A DNA stretch of 64,000 nt from an uncultured Clostridia bacterium (GTDB taxonomy: Bacteria; Bacillota_A; Clostridia; TANB77; CAG-508), in contig CALYAC010000004.1 in assembly GCA_944393405.1 (NCBI GenBank), positions 67,410 to 131,409 of the forward strand. Reading direction: 5' to 3'. The position numbers and the translations under genes are program-made. Each line of letters begins with the position of its first letter. Positions within the stretch are counted from its first letter, which is position 1. The notes under the pieces were generated by a model. That model worked only from the letters and a program-made list of their open reading frames with translations, did not search any database and was not told the DNA's origin. Shown one piece after another: positions 50,836 through 60,336 of the stretch.

Positions 50836-52457
50836 GGCAAATCCCCCTCAATAACCATTTTAACAACATCTCCCTGATTTTCTCCTTGTGTTGAAACAAC
50901 ATTTGTTAAAATTCCATCTTCTTTTAATTTTAATTTAAAATATCCTAATTCATCATAATATTCTGATTGGACTTTAATAACTATATGTCTATTATTGTTT
51001 TCTATAGTATTTTCAATTTCTGTTACTTGAACATCTTCTGGTATGATATTCATAACACTAATTAATAGATTTGGAATTGCACCTTTTAAATCCATTCTAT
51101 TTATATAATCTGAACTATAATTACTTAAATTGTTCTTCATCTCTTCATAATCACTTGATTTTTCGTTTATCAATTTTATATCTTCATCTGCTAAAGATAT
51201 TTGGCTCTCCGTGTAACTAATAGAATCTTCTGCTTCTTGTATTTTTTTAGTGATTCTACCATTTAAATACATTGAGAAAAATGAATACACAATAATAATT
51301 ATAGCAATAAGTCCAGCTCCCCTTAATAACCATCTTTCTGTTTTATCTAAGTTACCAGACATATTAAAATCAATTTTATTACTATGCACCTTTTTAGATG
51401 TTTTCTTTTCTTTAATATTATCCTTTTTTAATAAATCCGGAATTTGCATTGAAAAACTTTGTTTTTTAAAGTTAATTTCTTTTATTCCAAATCCAAGGTC
51501 TTGCATTGCAAGAGCAATTGCAGAATTTACTTCTATATAATCTTTTATATTTACTTTTACAATATCTTTTATAAAATATGGTCTTAATATCTCACATTTT
51601 TCTAATGGGAAAAATTCTTGAAAATATAAATCTATATTATTTACAACAGATAATGTTCCTGTTATATATATTTTGTCATAATTAATCTTTGAATCAGTTA
51701 TATATTTTTGTAAATCTGTCACTATTTTATAAAGCGTAGGAATTATTACATCCATATATTCATTTTCATCATCAGGAAGTTCTCTTCCTTCCATTGTATA
51801 GATAGTTGAATTTTTACAAATTTCATAAGCTTTTGAATATGAATTCTCTTTACCAGCAATCTTTTTAAGTACATTTGCTGATCCTTCTTTTATCCTTTTT
51901 ACATCATTAATTTTTTTATTAACAATGCTAGTCACTTCTGTTTCTTCTTCTATATTAACTATCAATATATTTTCATTTGGATTTGTAGAAACTATATTAG
52001 CTATGCTTGTACCTATAGGAGTAATTGTAGATAATTTATATTCTTTCATTGCATCTAGTATATTAGCTAAAGATTTTTTCAAAACACCTACATGCATTAC
52101 TTTTAATGTATTATTTTTTTCATCTTGTGATATACTATATCTAGTTTCATAATCTTCACTTGTTTTCTTTTTGCTTTTGTAAAAGCCTTCAAAATGCTTT
52201 TCAATTTCTAGTTTTAGTTCATTTTTATTTAAAAGATTTGAAACATCAAAATAATTATAAACTTCATCAGATAAGTTTATACTAATTGGTATATTATGGC
52301 TAAATGTTTCTGATACAACTTGTTTTATAGCTTCATCTATATCTTCGTAAAACTTTGTTCCAAAAGCTTCAACTTTTAATTCATCATGATCTTTTGATAC
52401 TTTAGCATATTTAATTAGATTTTTCTCTACATATAATCCTAAACTGCTAGACATCAT
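50832..52457 (-). CDS. PilM-PilN fusion protein
   Basis: 541 aa. Residues about 1-340 resemble the actin-like ATPase PilM (SSSLGLYVEKNLIKYAKVSK; EYKLSTITPIGTSIANIVS; KIYITGTLSVVNNIDLYFQE), although the phosphate motifs are diverged. One membrane helix (WLLRGAGLIAIIIIVYSFF, about 378-396) precedes a PilN-like periplasmic domain with coiled coil. PilM and PilN are separate in most bacteria. First gene of the pilus operon. The second ATG (52454) has slightly better spacing from AGGAG. Confidence 0.82.
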   Translation of the reverse strand: MMSSSLGLYVEKNLIKYAKVSKDHDELKVEAFGTKFYEDIDEAIKQVVSETFSHNIPISINLSDEVYNYFDVSNLLNKNELKLEIEKHFEGFYKSKKKTSEDYETRYSISQDEKNNTLKVMHVGVLKKSLANILDAMKEYKLSTITPIGTSIANIVSTNPNENILIVNIEEETEVTSIVNKKINDVKRIKEGSANVLKKIAGKENSYSKAYEICKNSTIYTMEGRELPDDENEYMDVIIPTLYKIVTDLQKYITDSKINYDKIYITGTLSVVNNIDLYFQEFFPLEKCEILRPYFIKDIVKVNIKDYIEVNSAIALAMQDLGFGIKEINFKKQSFSMQIPDLLKKDNIKEKKTSKKVHSNKIDFNMSGNLDKTERWLLRGAGLIAIIIIVYSFFSMYLNGRITKKIQEAEDSISYTESQISLADEDIKLINEKSSDYEEMKNNLSNYSSDYINRMDLKGAIPNLLISVMNIIPEDVQVTEIENTIENNNRHIVIKVQSEYYDELGYFKLKLKEDGILTNVVSTQGENQGDVVKMVIEGDLP

Positions 52458-52857
52458 ATTCTCCTTTGTTTTTTATTTTTATTATTTTTTCACATATATT
52501 ATAAATAATACTTGTACTTTTTTCCGTCCAATTATGTCATTTTAAACCTTTTATTTCTCTTTATATTTTATATTTTTTTATTAAAAAGTCAATATATTTA
52601 GGGCATATTTAATATTACTGTAATACTTTTGTAATATTTCTGTAATATTCATTTTTTATATGTTTTTTAATACTTTTTAAGCTTCTTTTGTTTTTTATTT
52701 TTTTAATTGTTTGAATTTATTTTTATTTATTTTTTTATTTTAATTTTATAAAAAAAGAATATATAACATCTTTATTAATCAATAGTTATATATTCTCTTT
52801 ATTTGTTTTAATTATTATTTTTATTTATTTTTTATTATTCTTTATTTTTCATTAGGT
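52458..52857 (-). other. T-rich gap with phased GTAATA repeats and a terminator
   Basis: Contains a uppP terminator: GAATATATAAC (52757-52767) pairs with GTTATATATTC (52785-52795), with TTTTTT on the minus strand. Three GTAATA copies at 52620, 52631 and 52642 are spaced exactly 11 bp, on one face of the helix, in the upstream region of the pilus operon. No gene seen. Confidence 0.5.
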
Positions 52858-53709
52858 TTATACTAAATAGAAATATGCTAAAACAATAATACCTAAAATA
52901 ATTCTGTAATATCCAAATACTTTAAAGTTATGTTTTTTAATATAATTCATTAAGAATTTAATTACAAACATAGATATTATAAATGATACAAACATTCCTA
53001 TTAATAAGATAGCAACTTCTGCACTTGTAAAAGCTAATCCAAATTTTAATACTTTTAATAAACTTGCCCCTAGCATTGTTGGAATAGCCAAATAAAATGT
53101 AAATTCAGCTGCATTTGCTCTTGATAATCCAATTAATAAACCACCTATTATTGTTGCTCCTGAACGTGAAGTTCCTGGAAAAATAGCTGCTAATAATTGA
53201 AACACTCCTATTATTAAAGCATCTTTATATGTAATTTCAGAATTTTTATCTTTAGAACTTTTTTTATTTTTATTCCAATTTTCTATTATAATGAATGCAA
53301 TACCAAAAACAATTAATGCAATAGCTATACAAGTTGGATTATAAAATAATGCTTCAAAAGTCTCATCAAATAATATTCCAATAATTGCAGCTGGAATACA
53401 TGCTACTAAAATTTTTCCCCATAAATTCATTATATTTTTATCAAATATTGATAAAATTCCTTTTTCTTTAATTGCTTTTTCCTTATTTTTTGTAAATGGC
53501 CAAATTTTTTTAAAATATATCAGTATAACTGCTAAAATAGCTCCTAATTGAATAACAACTTGAAACATTGACCAAAATTCTGGTGAAACATTCTCAAATT
53601 TTAAAAATTGTTCTGCTAATATCAAATGTCCAGTACTACTAATAGGCAACCATTCTGTTATTCCTTCTATAATTCCAAATACAATAGATTTTATGATGTC
53701 TAAAAACAT
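52858..53709 (-). CDS. uppP: Undecaprenyl-diphosphatase UppP (BacA)
   Basis: Recycles undecaprenyl pyrophosphate, giving bacitracin resistance. GIIEGITEWLPISSTGHLIL and LLAAIFPGTSRSGATIIGGL are the two conserved motifs with catalytic Glu/Arg; 283 aa with 8 helices. Supports the two polysaccharide operons and wall synthesis, which share the lipid carrier. A terminator follows. Confidence 0.97.
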   Translation of the reverse strand: MFLDIIKSIVFGIIEGITEWLPISSTGHLILAEQFLKFENVSPEFWSMFQVVIQLGAILAVILIYFKKIWPFTKNKEKAIKEKGILSIFDKNIMNLWGKILVACIPAAIIGILFDETFEALFYNPTCIAIALIVFGIAFIIIENWNKNKKSSKDKNSEITYKDALIIGVFQLLAAIFPGTSRSGATIIGGLLIGLSRANAAEFTFYLAIPTMLGASLLKVLKFGLAFTSAEVAILLIGMFVSFIISMFVIKFLMNYIKKHNFKVFGYYRIILGIIVLAYFYLV

Positions 53710-53780
53710 TTTTTTCTTCCTTTCCTTCTTATGTTTTTTGTATTATATCATACATTTTTAATTAATAAATTAAAATTTTA

Positions 53781-54650
53781 TTAATTTTCTTTTATTAATT
53801 TATCAATTATTTCTTTTATGTATCTACCTGCTGCTTGTGGCATTTCTTTTCCGGGTATTCCCAATGCTGTTATAACTCTTATATTTTTCTTTTTTGCATA
53901 TTCTTTATCTATTCCTCCTGGATTTGAGGCAAGATCTATTATCAATATATCTTTATACAGAGAATCTAATTTTTCTTTATCTATTATCACTTCAGGAACA
54001 GTATTTATTATTACATCAAGTCTTTTACCATATTCTTTTATTTCTTCATATTTTAAAGGTATATATCCTTTTTCTCTAATCCAAGCGAAATCATATTCCT
54101 TTCTTGCACTACAAAATACATTAGCTCCTAGTTTTTTTAATCTATCACATAAGATTTTTCCAATTCTTCCATACCCACATACTAAAATATTACTTTCATG
54201 AATAGTTTCTTCTCTTTCTTGTATTAATATTTTTAATGTGCCTTCTACAGTTGGAATAGAATTTAAAATATTAAATTCTTCATTTTCTAATAAATCTATA
54301 AAATGTATTTTTTCATTATTTAGATTTTTAGGTATTTTCCCTGCTATAAAGTATTTTTCATCATTTGTTTTATTTATCTTTTCTATAACCTGATTAAACT
54401 CTATTTTTTCATCTGTATATGGAGTATTTATATACTTAGAATCACTTAAGCACGGTATGCTACTTAAAATATATTTTGATAAATTAATTATTTCTTCAAT
54501 ATTCTTACACATTATAATATTATTGTCAATTATATTATATTTTTTAAAATATTTTTCTAATCCATAGACATATACTGTTTTTCCTTCATTCGCATACATT
54601 TGCGCTAATCTTATAATTCGTAAATCTCCTCCAATTATTGAAAGACTCAT
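53781..54650 (-). CDS. dpaA: Dipicolinate synthase subunit A
   Basis: Makes dipicolinic acid in the mother cell for the spore core. SLSIIGGDLRIIRLAQMYAN at the N-terminus, the NAD-binding part ILVCGYGRIGKILCDRLKKL and VIINTVPEVIIDKEKLD, and end motif IDLASNPGGIDKEYAKKKNI. 289 aa, complete. Its usual partner dpaB is not adjacent. Confidence 0.93.
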   Translation of the reverse strand: MSLSIIGGDLRIIRLAQMYANEGKTVYVYGLEKYFKKYNIIDNNIIMCKNIEEIINLSKYILSSIPCLSDSKYINTPYTDEKIEFNQVIEKINKTNDEKYFIAGKIPKNLNNEKIHFIDLLENEEFNILNSIPTVEGTLKILIQEREETIHESNILVCGYGRIGKILCDRLKKLGANVFCSARKEYDFAWIREKGYIPLKYEEIKEYGKRLDVIINTVPEVIIDKEKLDSLYKDILIIDLASNPGGIDKEYAKKKNIRVITALGIPGKEMPQAAGRYIKEIIDKLIKEN

Positions 54651-54652
54651 AA

Positions 54653-54696
54653 AAAAATCACATCCTCACACAATATTTATATATTATATGAGGATT
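54653..54696 (-). terminator. Terminator after TPR gene
   Basis: ATCCTCA (54662-54668) pairs with TGAGGAT (54689-54695) around an AT-rich loop; TTTTTTT follows on the minus strand. It overlaps the start region of dpaA. Confidence 0.7.
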
Positions 54697-54728
54697 ATTC
54701 CAGTTTTATTTTTATTTTATTTTAATTA

Positions 54729-55946
54729 TTATTTACTTCTTTGATAGTCATCTCTTCTTCTTTCGTTTTCTCTAATTTTTTTCATCATATTTATATCTTC
54801 ATTATTAAGACTAGAACTTAGTGAACATATCTTTGATAAATGATTTATTGCTTTCTTTTCCTTTAAAAGCATTTTTGTTTTTCTTTTTTCTTCTTTTCTT
54901 TCCTTTTCTGGTTTTCTAATATCCGCTTTTATTGGAATAAACACATCTTCTTTTTGAACCTTTTTATACATATTAGGCTCTAACTCTACTGCTATATTCA
55001 TATAATTAGTAGCTTTTTCTTTATCACCTTTAAGCATTGCAACTTGTGATAAGTAGTAATATGACCCTGCTTCCGCATCTTCACCTTTAAGGCTCTCTTT
55101 AAAAAACATTTCTGCTTCTTCTAAATCACCTTCTATAAGTGCTATTTGTCCTATACTTAATTTAGCATTATATAAAAGAGAATTTATTTGCGCTGCTTTT
55201 TTATAAAATTCTTTTGCACGTTGAAAATCATTTACCATAGTACATACCATACCAAGATTATAATATAAATCATAATCACCAGGATGGTATCTAAGTGCAT
55301 TCATATATACACTTATTGCTTCTTTATATCTCTCATTTGAATACAAAATTTCTCCTAAAAGATTTGATGCATCATAATATTCTGGTTTCTTTTTTAATAT
55401 ATCTTGTAGCATTATTATTGCATCATCAGGTCTTTCTGCTTTGTTTAATAATCTTGCCAAATTAAGACTAATTTTCATATCTTTGTTATTAATTTCTGTA
55501 GTTCTAATATATTCATCAACAGCTAATGAATATTTTTCTTCTTTTTCATATACTTCAGCTAATGTTTTATGTCCCATATAACTCTCTGGGTATTTATTTA
55601 TTAATTTAAAAAGATATTCTTTAGCCTGCTCTGTATTTCCTGACTTCAAAGCAATTTTAGCTAATGCAATGTTTAACATTTCAGGAAAATCTATTTTTTT
55701 ATATTTTTCTATTAATAAAATTATTCCTGGTATAATAATTGACAATAAATAAATTATTATCTTAAAAACAATATTTAGTTTTATTGAAAATAGTAATTCT
55801 AAAAAATTAATAACTATACCAATAAATTCAATTCCTAAAATATATACATAGCTTGTATCATTTTTTCTTATAAATCTACCAAATGTAATTATAAATATTG
55901 CAAAAGCTAATAAATTAAATATGATTTTCTCTATCAATATTGTCAC
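54729..55946 (-). CDS. Membrane-anchored TPR protein
   Basis: 405 aa. Two or three N-terminal membrane helices (FNLLAFAIFIITFG; FLELLFSIKLNIVFKIIIYL; IIPGIILLIE), then about eight TPR repeats (ALAKIALKSGNTEQAKEYLF; ESYMGHKTLAEVYEKEEKYS; PEYYDASNLLGEILYSNERY; PGDYDLYYNLGMVCTMVNDF), and a very basic tail. TPR proteins scaffold wall or membrane complexes; partner unknown. Confidence 0.85.
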   Translation of the reverse strand: MTILIEKIIFNLLAFAIFIITFGRFIRKNDTSYVYILGIEFIGIVINFLELLFSIKLNIVFKIIIYLLSIIIPGIILLIEKYKKIDFPEMLNIALAKIALKSGNTEQAKEYLFKLINKYPESYMGHKTLAEVYEKEEKYSLAVDEYIRTTEINNKDMKISLNLARLLNKAERPDDAIIMLQDILKKKPEYYDASNLLGEILYSNERYKEAISVYMNALRYHPGDYDLYYNLGMVCTMVNDFQRAKEFYKKAAQINSLLYNAKLSIGQIALIEGDLEEAEMFFKESLKGEDAEAGSYYYLSQVAMLKGDKEKATNYMNIAVELEPNMYKKVQKEDVFIPIKADIRKPEKERKEEKRKTKMLLKEKKAINHLSKICSLSSSLNNEDINMMKKIRENERRRDDYQRSK

Positions 55947-56003
55947 CGCCTATTTTCTAATTTTTTCTGCTTTTGTAACTTAAAATTTATTATATTAATA
56001 TAT

Positions 56004-56531
56004 TTAATTAAATTTTTCTTCATATGTTTTGATACATTTTTCTATTATCTTTTCTGCATCTTCTTTTCCAAGCATTCTATCAACTGTTGTAGTTTTTCCT
56101 TCTAACTGCTTATATACTTCAAAAAAATGTTTTATTTCATCTGAAATATGTTTTGGAAGTTCTGAAATATCTTTATATGCATTTAAATATGGATCTTTTT
56201 TTGATATAGCTATAACTTTTTCATCATCTTCTCCATTATCATTCATAATTAATACTCCAATTGGATAACATTCAACTAATGTTAGAGGAGTAATTTCTTC
56301 ATTACAAAGAATAAGTACATCTAGTGGATCATTGTCATCTGCATATGTCCTTGGTATAAAACCATAATTTGTTGGATAATGTGTAGCTGTATACAAAACT
56401 CTATCTAGTCTTAGCATCCCAGTTTCTTTATCAAGTTCATATTTAATATTTCCACCTTTTGATATTTCTACAACTCCAATAAAATTATCTTTATTTATTC
56501 TTTCCTTGTTTATATCATGCCAAATATTCAT
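56004..56531 (-). CDS. ppa: Inorganic pyrophosphatase (family I)
   Basis: Hydrolyses PPi, pulling biosynthesis forward. EISKGGNIKYELDKETGMLR, HYPTNYGFIPRTYADDNDPL (signature DDNDPLDVLIL) and IAISKKDPYLNAYKDI. 175 aa, complete, cytosolic. Confidence 0.96.
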   Translation of the reverse strand: MNIWHDINKERINKDNFIGVVEISKGGNIKYELDKETGMLRLDRVLYTATHYPTNYGFIPRTYADDNDPLDVLILCNEEITPLTLVECYPIGVLIMNDNGEDDEKVIAISKKDPYLNAYKDISELPKHISDEIKHFFEVYKQLEGKTTTVDRMLGKEDAEKIIEKCIKTYEEKFN

Positions 56532-56602
56532 TCTATCCTCTTTTCTTTATTTTTACATATATTTCTTTTATTTTAAAACAAATATATAAAAAAGTCTAGT
56601 AA

Positions 56603-56643
56603 AAAATGACAAATTGAGAGGCATCCTCCCAATTTATCATTTT
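56603..56643 (-). terminator. Terminator after LTA-synthase-like gene
   Basis: AAATGACAAATTGAGAGG pairs with CCTCCCAATTTATCATTT with one mismatch; the gene's TGA stop lies in the stem. T tract on the minus strand. Confidence 0.85.
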
Positions 56644-58574
56644 AATAAATCATTTTTTATTATCATATCTGATAAATAAATTTCATCTTCCATCTGTTTA
56701 AATAAATTCGTTAATTCTTCATTTTCTTGTACTTGTTTTAAATTCTTTCTATTATAGAAAATATCATTGATACAATAGTAATCACTTGTGATAAATCCTA
56801 GTCCTTTAACAAATGAGTAATCTTTACTTGTAAATATACTCTTTCCTATTGAAAATTTATCATTTATTCCTAATAAATCTAATATTGTAGGCTTTATATC
56901 AATTTTTGAAACGCTTCTTTCTATTAGTATATTGTTATTAATTCCAGGGATTCTCATACCAAAAGGAATATGTACCTCTTTAGTAGAATTTTCAAAATCA
57001 GTATATTCTATTTCATTTTCTTCATATAACTTCTTTATATCATTTACGCAAGATAATCCTGCACCATGATCTCCATATACTATTAATATACTATTTTCTG
57101 ACAATCCTGTTTTTTCTAATTCATTTAAAAACTGGCCAAATGCATAATCTACAAAATTACATGAAATTAAATAATTCCTATATGTTTCATCTTCAAAATT
57201 TTTCACATCTTCTTTTGTTATTGTTACTTTATCTTCTAGATTAGATACACCTTCTAAATAAAATGGAATATGTGTTGTAACACTTACTAATGTAGTACAA
57301 AACTTTCCTTCGTAATTATTCATTATATTTACTGCTTCTTTAAAAAATCCTTCATCAGAATAAAATTCTCCTGCATGTTCTAAATTAGGAAAGCTTGAGA
57401 TATCATTGTATTCATCAATTTTATATCCAGTATTATATACTTCTTCTCTATTCCAAAATGTACTAGTATTAGGATGCATAAATGATGTATAATATCCTTC
57501 TTCTTTAAGTGTTGTATAAATATCTTGCCATTTATTATTATAATATTTTTGAAAAACATATCCATTTTCTAATGGATACATTGAATTTTCCATTTCAAAT
57601 TCTGAATCAGCTGTAGTTCCAAGTCCTTGATTATACATATTACTACAATATATATTTTCATTAAAGAATTTATTTAAATTAGGTGTTATTTCTTTTCCAT
57701 TTACTTTTTTCCCAATTACATATTCATTTAAGCTTTCTAGTTGTAAAATTATAACATTTTTATCTTTTGCTATTCCTGTATATTTTGTTTTGTCTTCTTT
57801 GTTTTCTATATAACTACTATATATTTCTCTTAATCTTGATTCATCTATTTCTTCTTTTTTTGTCAAACTTGAAAAATAATCTTTAGCATCTTCAAAATGA
57901 TAATAATATACTGACGCTTCTTGAATTATTAATGATTTATTATATCCTTTATCTGTATATATCCAGTTTATTTTTGTTTTAACTAATAATATGTTTAATA
58001 ATATTATTGTTACAATTAAAATAATTTTTATGATCCTATTTTTATAATGTGTATTACCAAATTTTTTATAAGCCAAAATACTTAATCCTATAATAAAAAT
58101 ATTATCTATCCAAAATATTAGTATACTTTTAATATTTATAATTGATTGAAATCCACTTGCTATTTCTTTTGAATATTGTAAATTCACTATTTGATAAAAT
58201 GATAAAAAGTTTGTTGAATAACTATAATACACAAAATCTGCAAATATTATAAGTGTAATTATAAAATATATAATATTAAAATAGATATAACTAAATTTAT
58301 TTTTATTATTAATAATTGGCACTAAAAGTAAAAAAGAAACTAATATAGTATATAGAATAACATTCTTTCCTATCTCTAGTCCAATACTATAATTTAACAA
58401 CAATCCTTTATATACTAATAAAAAAGTTCCTATAAAAAATATTATATTATTTTTAAGAAATTCTTTTAGTTCTTTTATAATTTTGTCTGTTTTTTTGTTT
58501 TCCACATTTATGTTTTTCACATTATTTTCTTCATTTATTTTTTCTTCTATTTCTTTAAGTTTTACTGTTTCCAT
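56637..58574 (-). CDS. LTA synthase family sulfatase
   Basis: Phosphoglycerol transferase of the LtaS type. A cytoplasmic basic/Glu-rich N-terminus, five membrane helices (about 40-195), then the sulfatase domain with VIILQLESLNEYVIGKKVNG, catalytic Thr in GLGTTADSEFEMENSMYP, and metal/substrate motifs MHPNTSTFWNREEVYN and IVYGDHGAGLSCV. 645 aa, typical. Substrate polymer (LTA or another glycerol-phosphate decoration) not certain. Confidence 0.93.
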   Translation of the reverse strand: METVKLKEIEEKINEENNVKNINVENKKTDKIIKELKEFLKNNIIFFIGTFLLVYKGLLLNYSIGLEIGKNVILYTILVSFLLLVPIINNKNKFSYIYFNIIYFIITLIIFADFVYYSYSTNFLSFYQIVNLQYSKEIASGFQSIINIKSILIFWIDNIFIIGLSILAYKKFGNTHYKNRIIKIILIVTIILLNILLVKTKINWIYTDKGYNKSLIIQEASVYYYHFEDAKDYFSSLTKKEEIDESRLREIYSSYIENKEDKTKYTGIAKDKNVIILQLESLNEYVIGKKVNGKEITPNLNKFFNENIYCSNMYNQGLGTTADSEFEMENSMYPLENGYVFQKYYNNKWQDIYTTLKEEGYYTSFMHPNTSTFWNREEVYNTGYKIDEYNDISSFPNLEHAGEFYSDEGFFKEAVNIMNNYEGKFCTTLVSVTTHIPFYLEGVSNLEDKVTITKEDVKNFEDETYRNYLISCNFVDYAFGQFLNELEKTGLSENSILIVYGDHGAGLSCVNDIKKLYEENEIEYTDFENSTKEVHIPFGMRIPGINNNILIERSVSKIDIKPTILDLLGINDKFSIGKSIFTSKDYSFVKGLGFITSDYYCINDIFYNRKNLKQVQENEELTNLFKQMEDEIYLSDMIIKNDLLK

Positions 58575-58623
58575 TTTTCACCTATGCTTAGAATATTTTT
58601 TTATTATTTAAATTTATAAATAG

Positions 58624-59070
58624 CTATTTTGCTATTAATATGATTGAATCTGTTATTACAGCTATTAAAATAGCTACAATTCCTACAATTGTAAATATTT
58701 TTCCTAAAGTTTTTTGAATAGTTTCTTCTTTAATATAAAATTCATTATAATTTTCTGGATTATAATATATTTCTACATTTTGACCAATTGCAAATTTTGA
58801 TTGTGAACTTCCAAATAATGATTCTTTTACAAACTTTAATTCTCCTACATTATATTCAAAAACCGGATGCCAGCTAGAACTATATCCTCTGTCACTATCA
58901 TATCTTGTTTGTCTTACTATATCTTTTACTTTTCCCCATGTTTTAGCTGTACATTTTTCTTCTTTTTTCTTTCTATTTCTAAGAACTAATATTCCTACTA
59001 AAGAAAAAATAATTCCTATTAATCCCCAAATTCCTGAAAATATAATAATAAACATTAAAGTTTCATCCAT
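58624..59070 (-). CDS. DUF3592 membrane protein
   Basis: 148 aa. N-terminal helix (LMFIIIFSGIWGLIGIIFSL), a beta domain with WHPVFEYNVGELKF and VEIYYNPENYNEFYI, then a C-terminal helix (IFTIVGIVAILIAVITDSII). The PxxxYNPxNP-like core is the DUF3592 mark. ATG 59070 follows GGAG. Function unknown. Confidence 0.82.
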   Translation of the reverse strand: MDETLMFIIIFSGIWGLIGIIFSLVGILVLRNRKKKEEKCTAKTWGKVKDIVRQTRYDSDRGYSSSWHPVFEYNVGELKFVKESLFGSSQSKFAIGQNVEIYYNPENYNEFYIKEETIQKTLGKIFTIVGIVAILIAVITDSIILIAK

Positions 59071-59161
59071 TTTATTTTCTCCTATCCTATAATTTTTTAA
59101 CATAATATTATATATTTATTTATTTTTCAAGATTATTATTAAATTAATATTTAAAATAACC

Positions 59162-59193
59162 AAAAACGGCGCCACATCGTAGCACCGCTTTTG
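59162..59193 (-). terminator. G+C-rich terminator of lipoprotein pair
   Basis: On the minus strand, AAAGCGGTGC pairs with GGCGCCGTTTT with a one-base bulge; T5 follows. Confidence 0.8.
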
Positions 59194-59209
59194 TTCGCAT
59201 TATTCAGTT

Positions 59210-59605
59210 TTATTCCTCATCTTCGCTGCCAATGTCCGTTGACAAGTGACTCGGCAGGTCCTCTGGCATATTGTCTGCCCAGACGTAGCTATTTTTCTGC
59301 AGATACTCGTTATAGGAGTTTGCAGTCTGTATAGCTCTGATCCTGGCAGAGTTTGCATAGGACCGCATGTTTTCGTCATCACTGTCGCAGTATGTGTTAT
59401 ATATATCCACATCTGCATTGTAAGAACTGATATAGGCTCGTGCCGCGTCCTCAACCATTTTCCGGTTTTCATAGGACGTATTGTCATCAGCCTTCTCAAC
59501 GTCGTGCCAGTAATTATTCCATACCGTACGACCAATTGCCGTTGCTCCGAAGAACAAAACGATAACTGCAGCAATAACTGCTAAAGCCTTTCCTGTCTTG
59601 CTCAT
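59210..59605 (-). CDS. Orphan membrane-anchored protein, higher G+C
   Basis: 131 aa. N-terminal membrane helix (ALAVIAAVIVLFFGATAIGR, about 7-26), then a helical, acidic domain (KADDNTSYENRKMVEDAARA; DDENMRSYANSARIRAIQTA) ending SHLSTDIGSEDEE. It resembles LemA-like helices but I cannot confirm a family. Uses CGG twice as Arg (59363-59365, 59462-59464), unlike native genes. The start overlaps the lipoprotein stop by 1 bp (TAATG). Confidence 0.72.
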   Translation of the reverse strand: MSKTGKALAVIAAVIVLFFGATAIGRTVWNNYWHDVEKADDNTSYENRKMVEDAARAYISSYNADVDIYNTYCDSDDENMRSYANSARIRAIQTANSYNEYLQKNSYVWADNMPEDLPSHLSTDIGSEDEE

Positions 59606-60162
59606 TACTGACCAGCCTCCTCTCCATCAACTACAACGGACAACATCGGATCTTCGATGTCATAGTACTCACTCGAGTAGAAATACAGTCCGTTCCACTC
59701 TTTGTAAGAACCATCTACGGTGAAATAGAATATTCCTTCATTGTTCTCACCGTATGTTCCGTCGATATCCGGAATCCAGTCTATGGAATAGCTAGCCGAG
59801 TAGGCTTCGCTATCCGGTGTCAGATAGGATGTTAATGGCGTAACCTGGCCATCAACAGTATCTCGTGCGATACATCCCACTCCGTCAAGGAACAGGTAAA
59901 TGTAACCAAGCGGTTTTTCTACCTCACACTCGACGTTGCGAGACTCTTCGATCTTCCCGTTCAGATAGTATGCTCTCCTGATCAGATTATACCTCTGAAG
60001 GGAAAATTCGATATCAGTCGGAGTCGGCTGATTCTCCTGCAGAGTATTGCCTGCATTTAATGTGTTGCGTGTGTCCTGTCTGGACCCACCATCTTCACAC
60101 CCAGCAAGCATCACTGCTGCCAGTAAACCTACAGTTGCTAATGCGATGATCCGTTTTTTCAT
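59605..60162 (-). CDS. Orphan lipoprotein, higher G+C
   Basis: 185 aa. Signal peptide MKKRIIALATVGLLAAVMLA with lipobox LAGC (Cys about 22), then a Gly/Asn linker and a beta-rich domain (FSLQRYNLIRRAYYLNGKIE; YIYLFLDGVGCIARDTVDGQ; FYSSEYYDIEDPMLSVVVDG). ATG 60162 is 8 nt after GGAGG; the frame from 60177 overlaps it. CGG at Arg3-Arg4 region (60151-60153). Family unknown. The operon with the next gene looks recently acquired. Confidence 0.78.
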   Translation of the reverse strand: MKKRIIALATVGLLAAVMLAGCEDGGSRQDTRNTLNAGNTLQENQPTPTDIEFSLQRYNLIRRAYYLNGKIEESRNVECEVEKPLGYIYLFLDGVGCIARDTVDGQVTPLTSYLTPDSEAYSASYSIDWIPDIDGTYGENNEGIFYFTVDGSYKEWNGLYFYSSEYYDIEDPMLSVVVDGEEAGQ

Positions 60163-60277
60163 ACTCATTTCCTCCATTTTTTGAATCTGTTAATTGGATC
60201 TCGTGATATAAAAATCACTTAGTTAATTATATCATATCTTCATAATATTTACAAATTTATTATGTAAATGCTATGAT

Positions 60278-60328
60278 AAAAAAGAGTAAAAGCTTTAATA
60301 CAATATTTTATTTGCTTTTACTCTTTTT
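60278..60328 (-). terminator. Terminator after dapF-murE
   Basis: AAAAAGAGTAAAAGC pairs with GCTTTTACTCTTTTT around an AT-rich loop; T run on the minus strand. Confidence 0.85.
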
Positions 60329-60336
60329 ACTATTTA

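Noticed and set aside
59200..59574. Long open frame overlapping the 131-aa higher-G+C gene
   Set aside because: It is open mainly because of high G+C. It lacks a ribosome site, and the overlapping frame has a membrane helix, helical domain and TAATG coupling.
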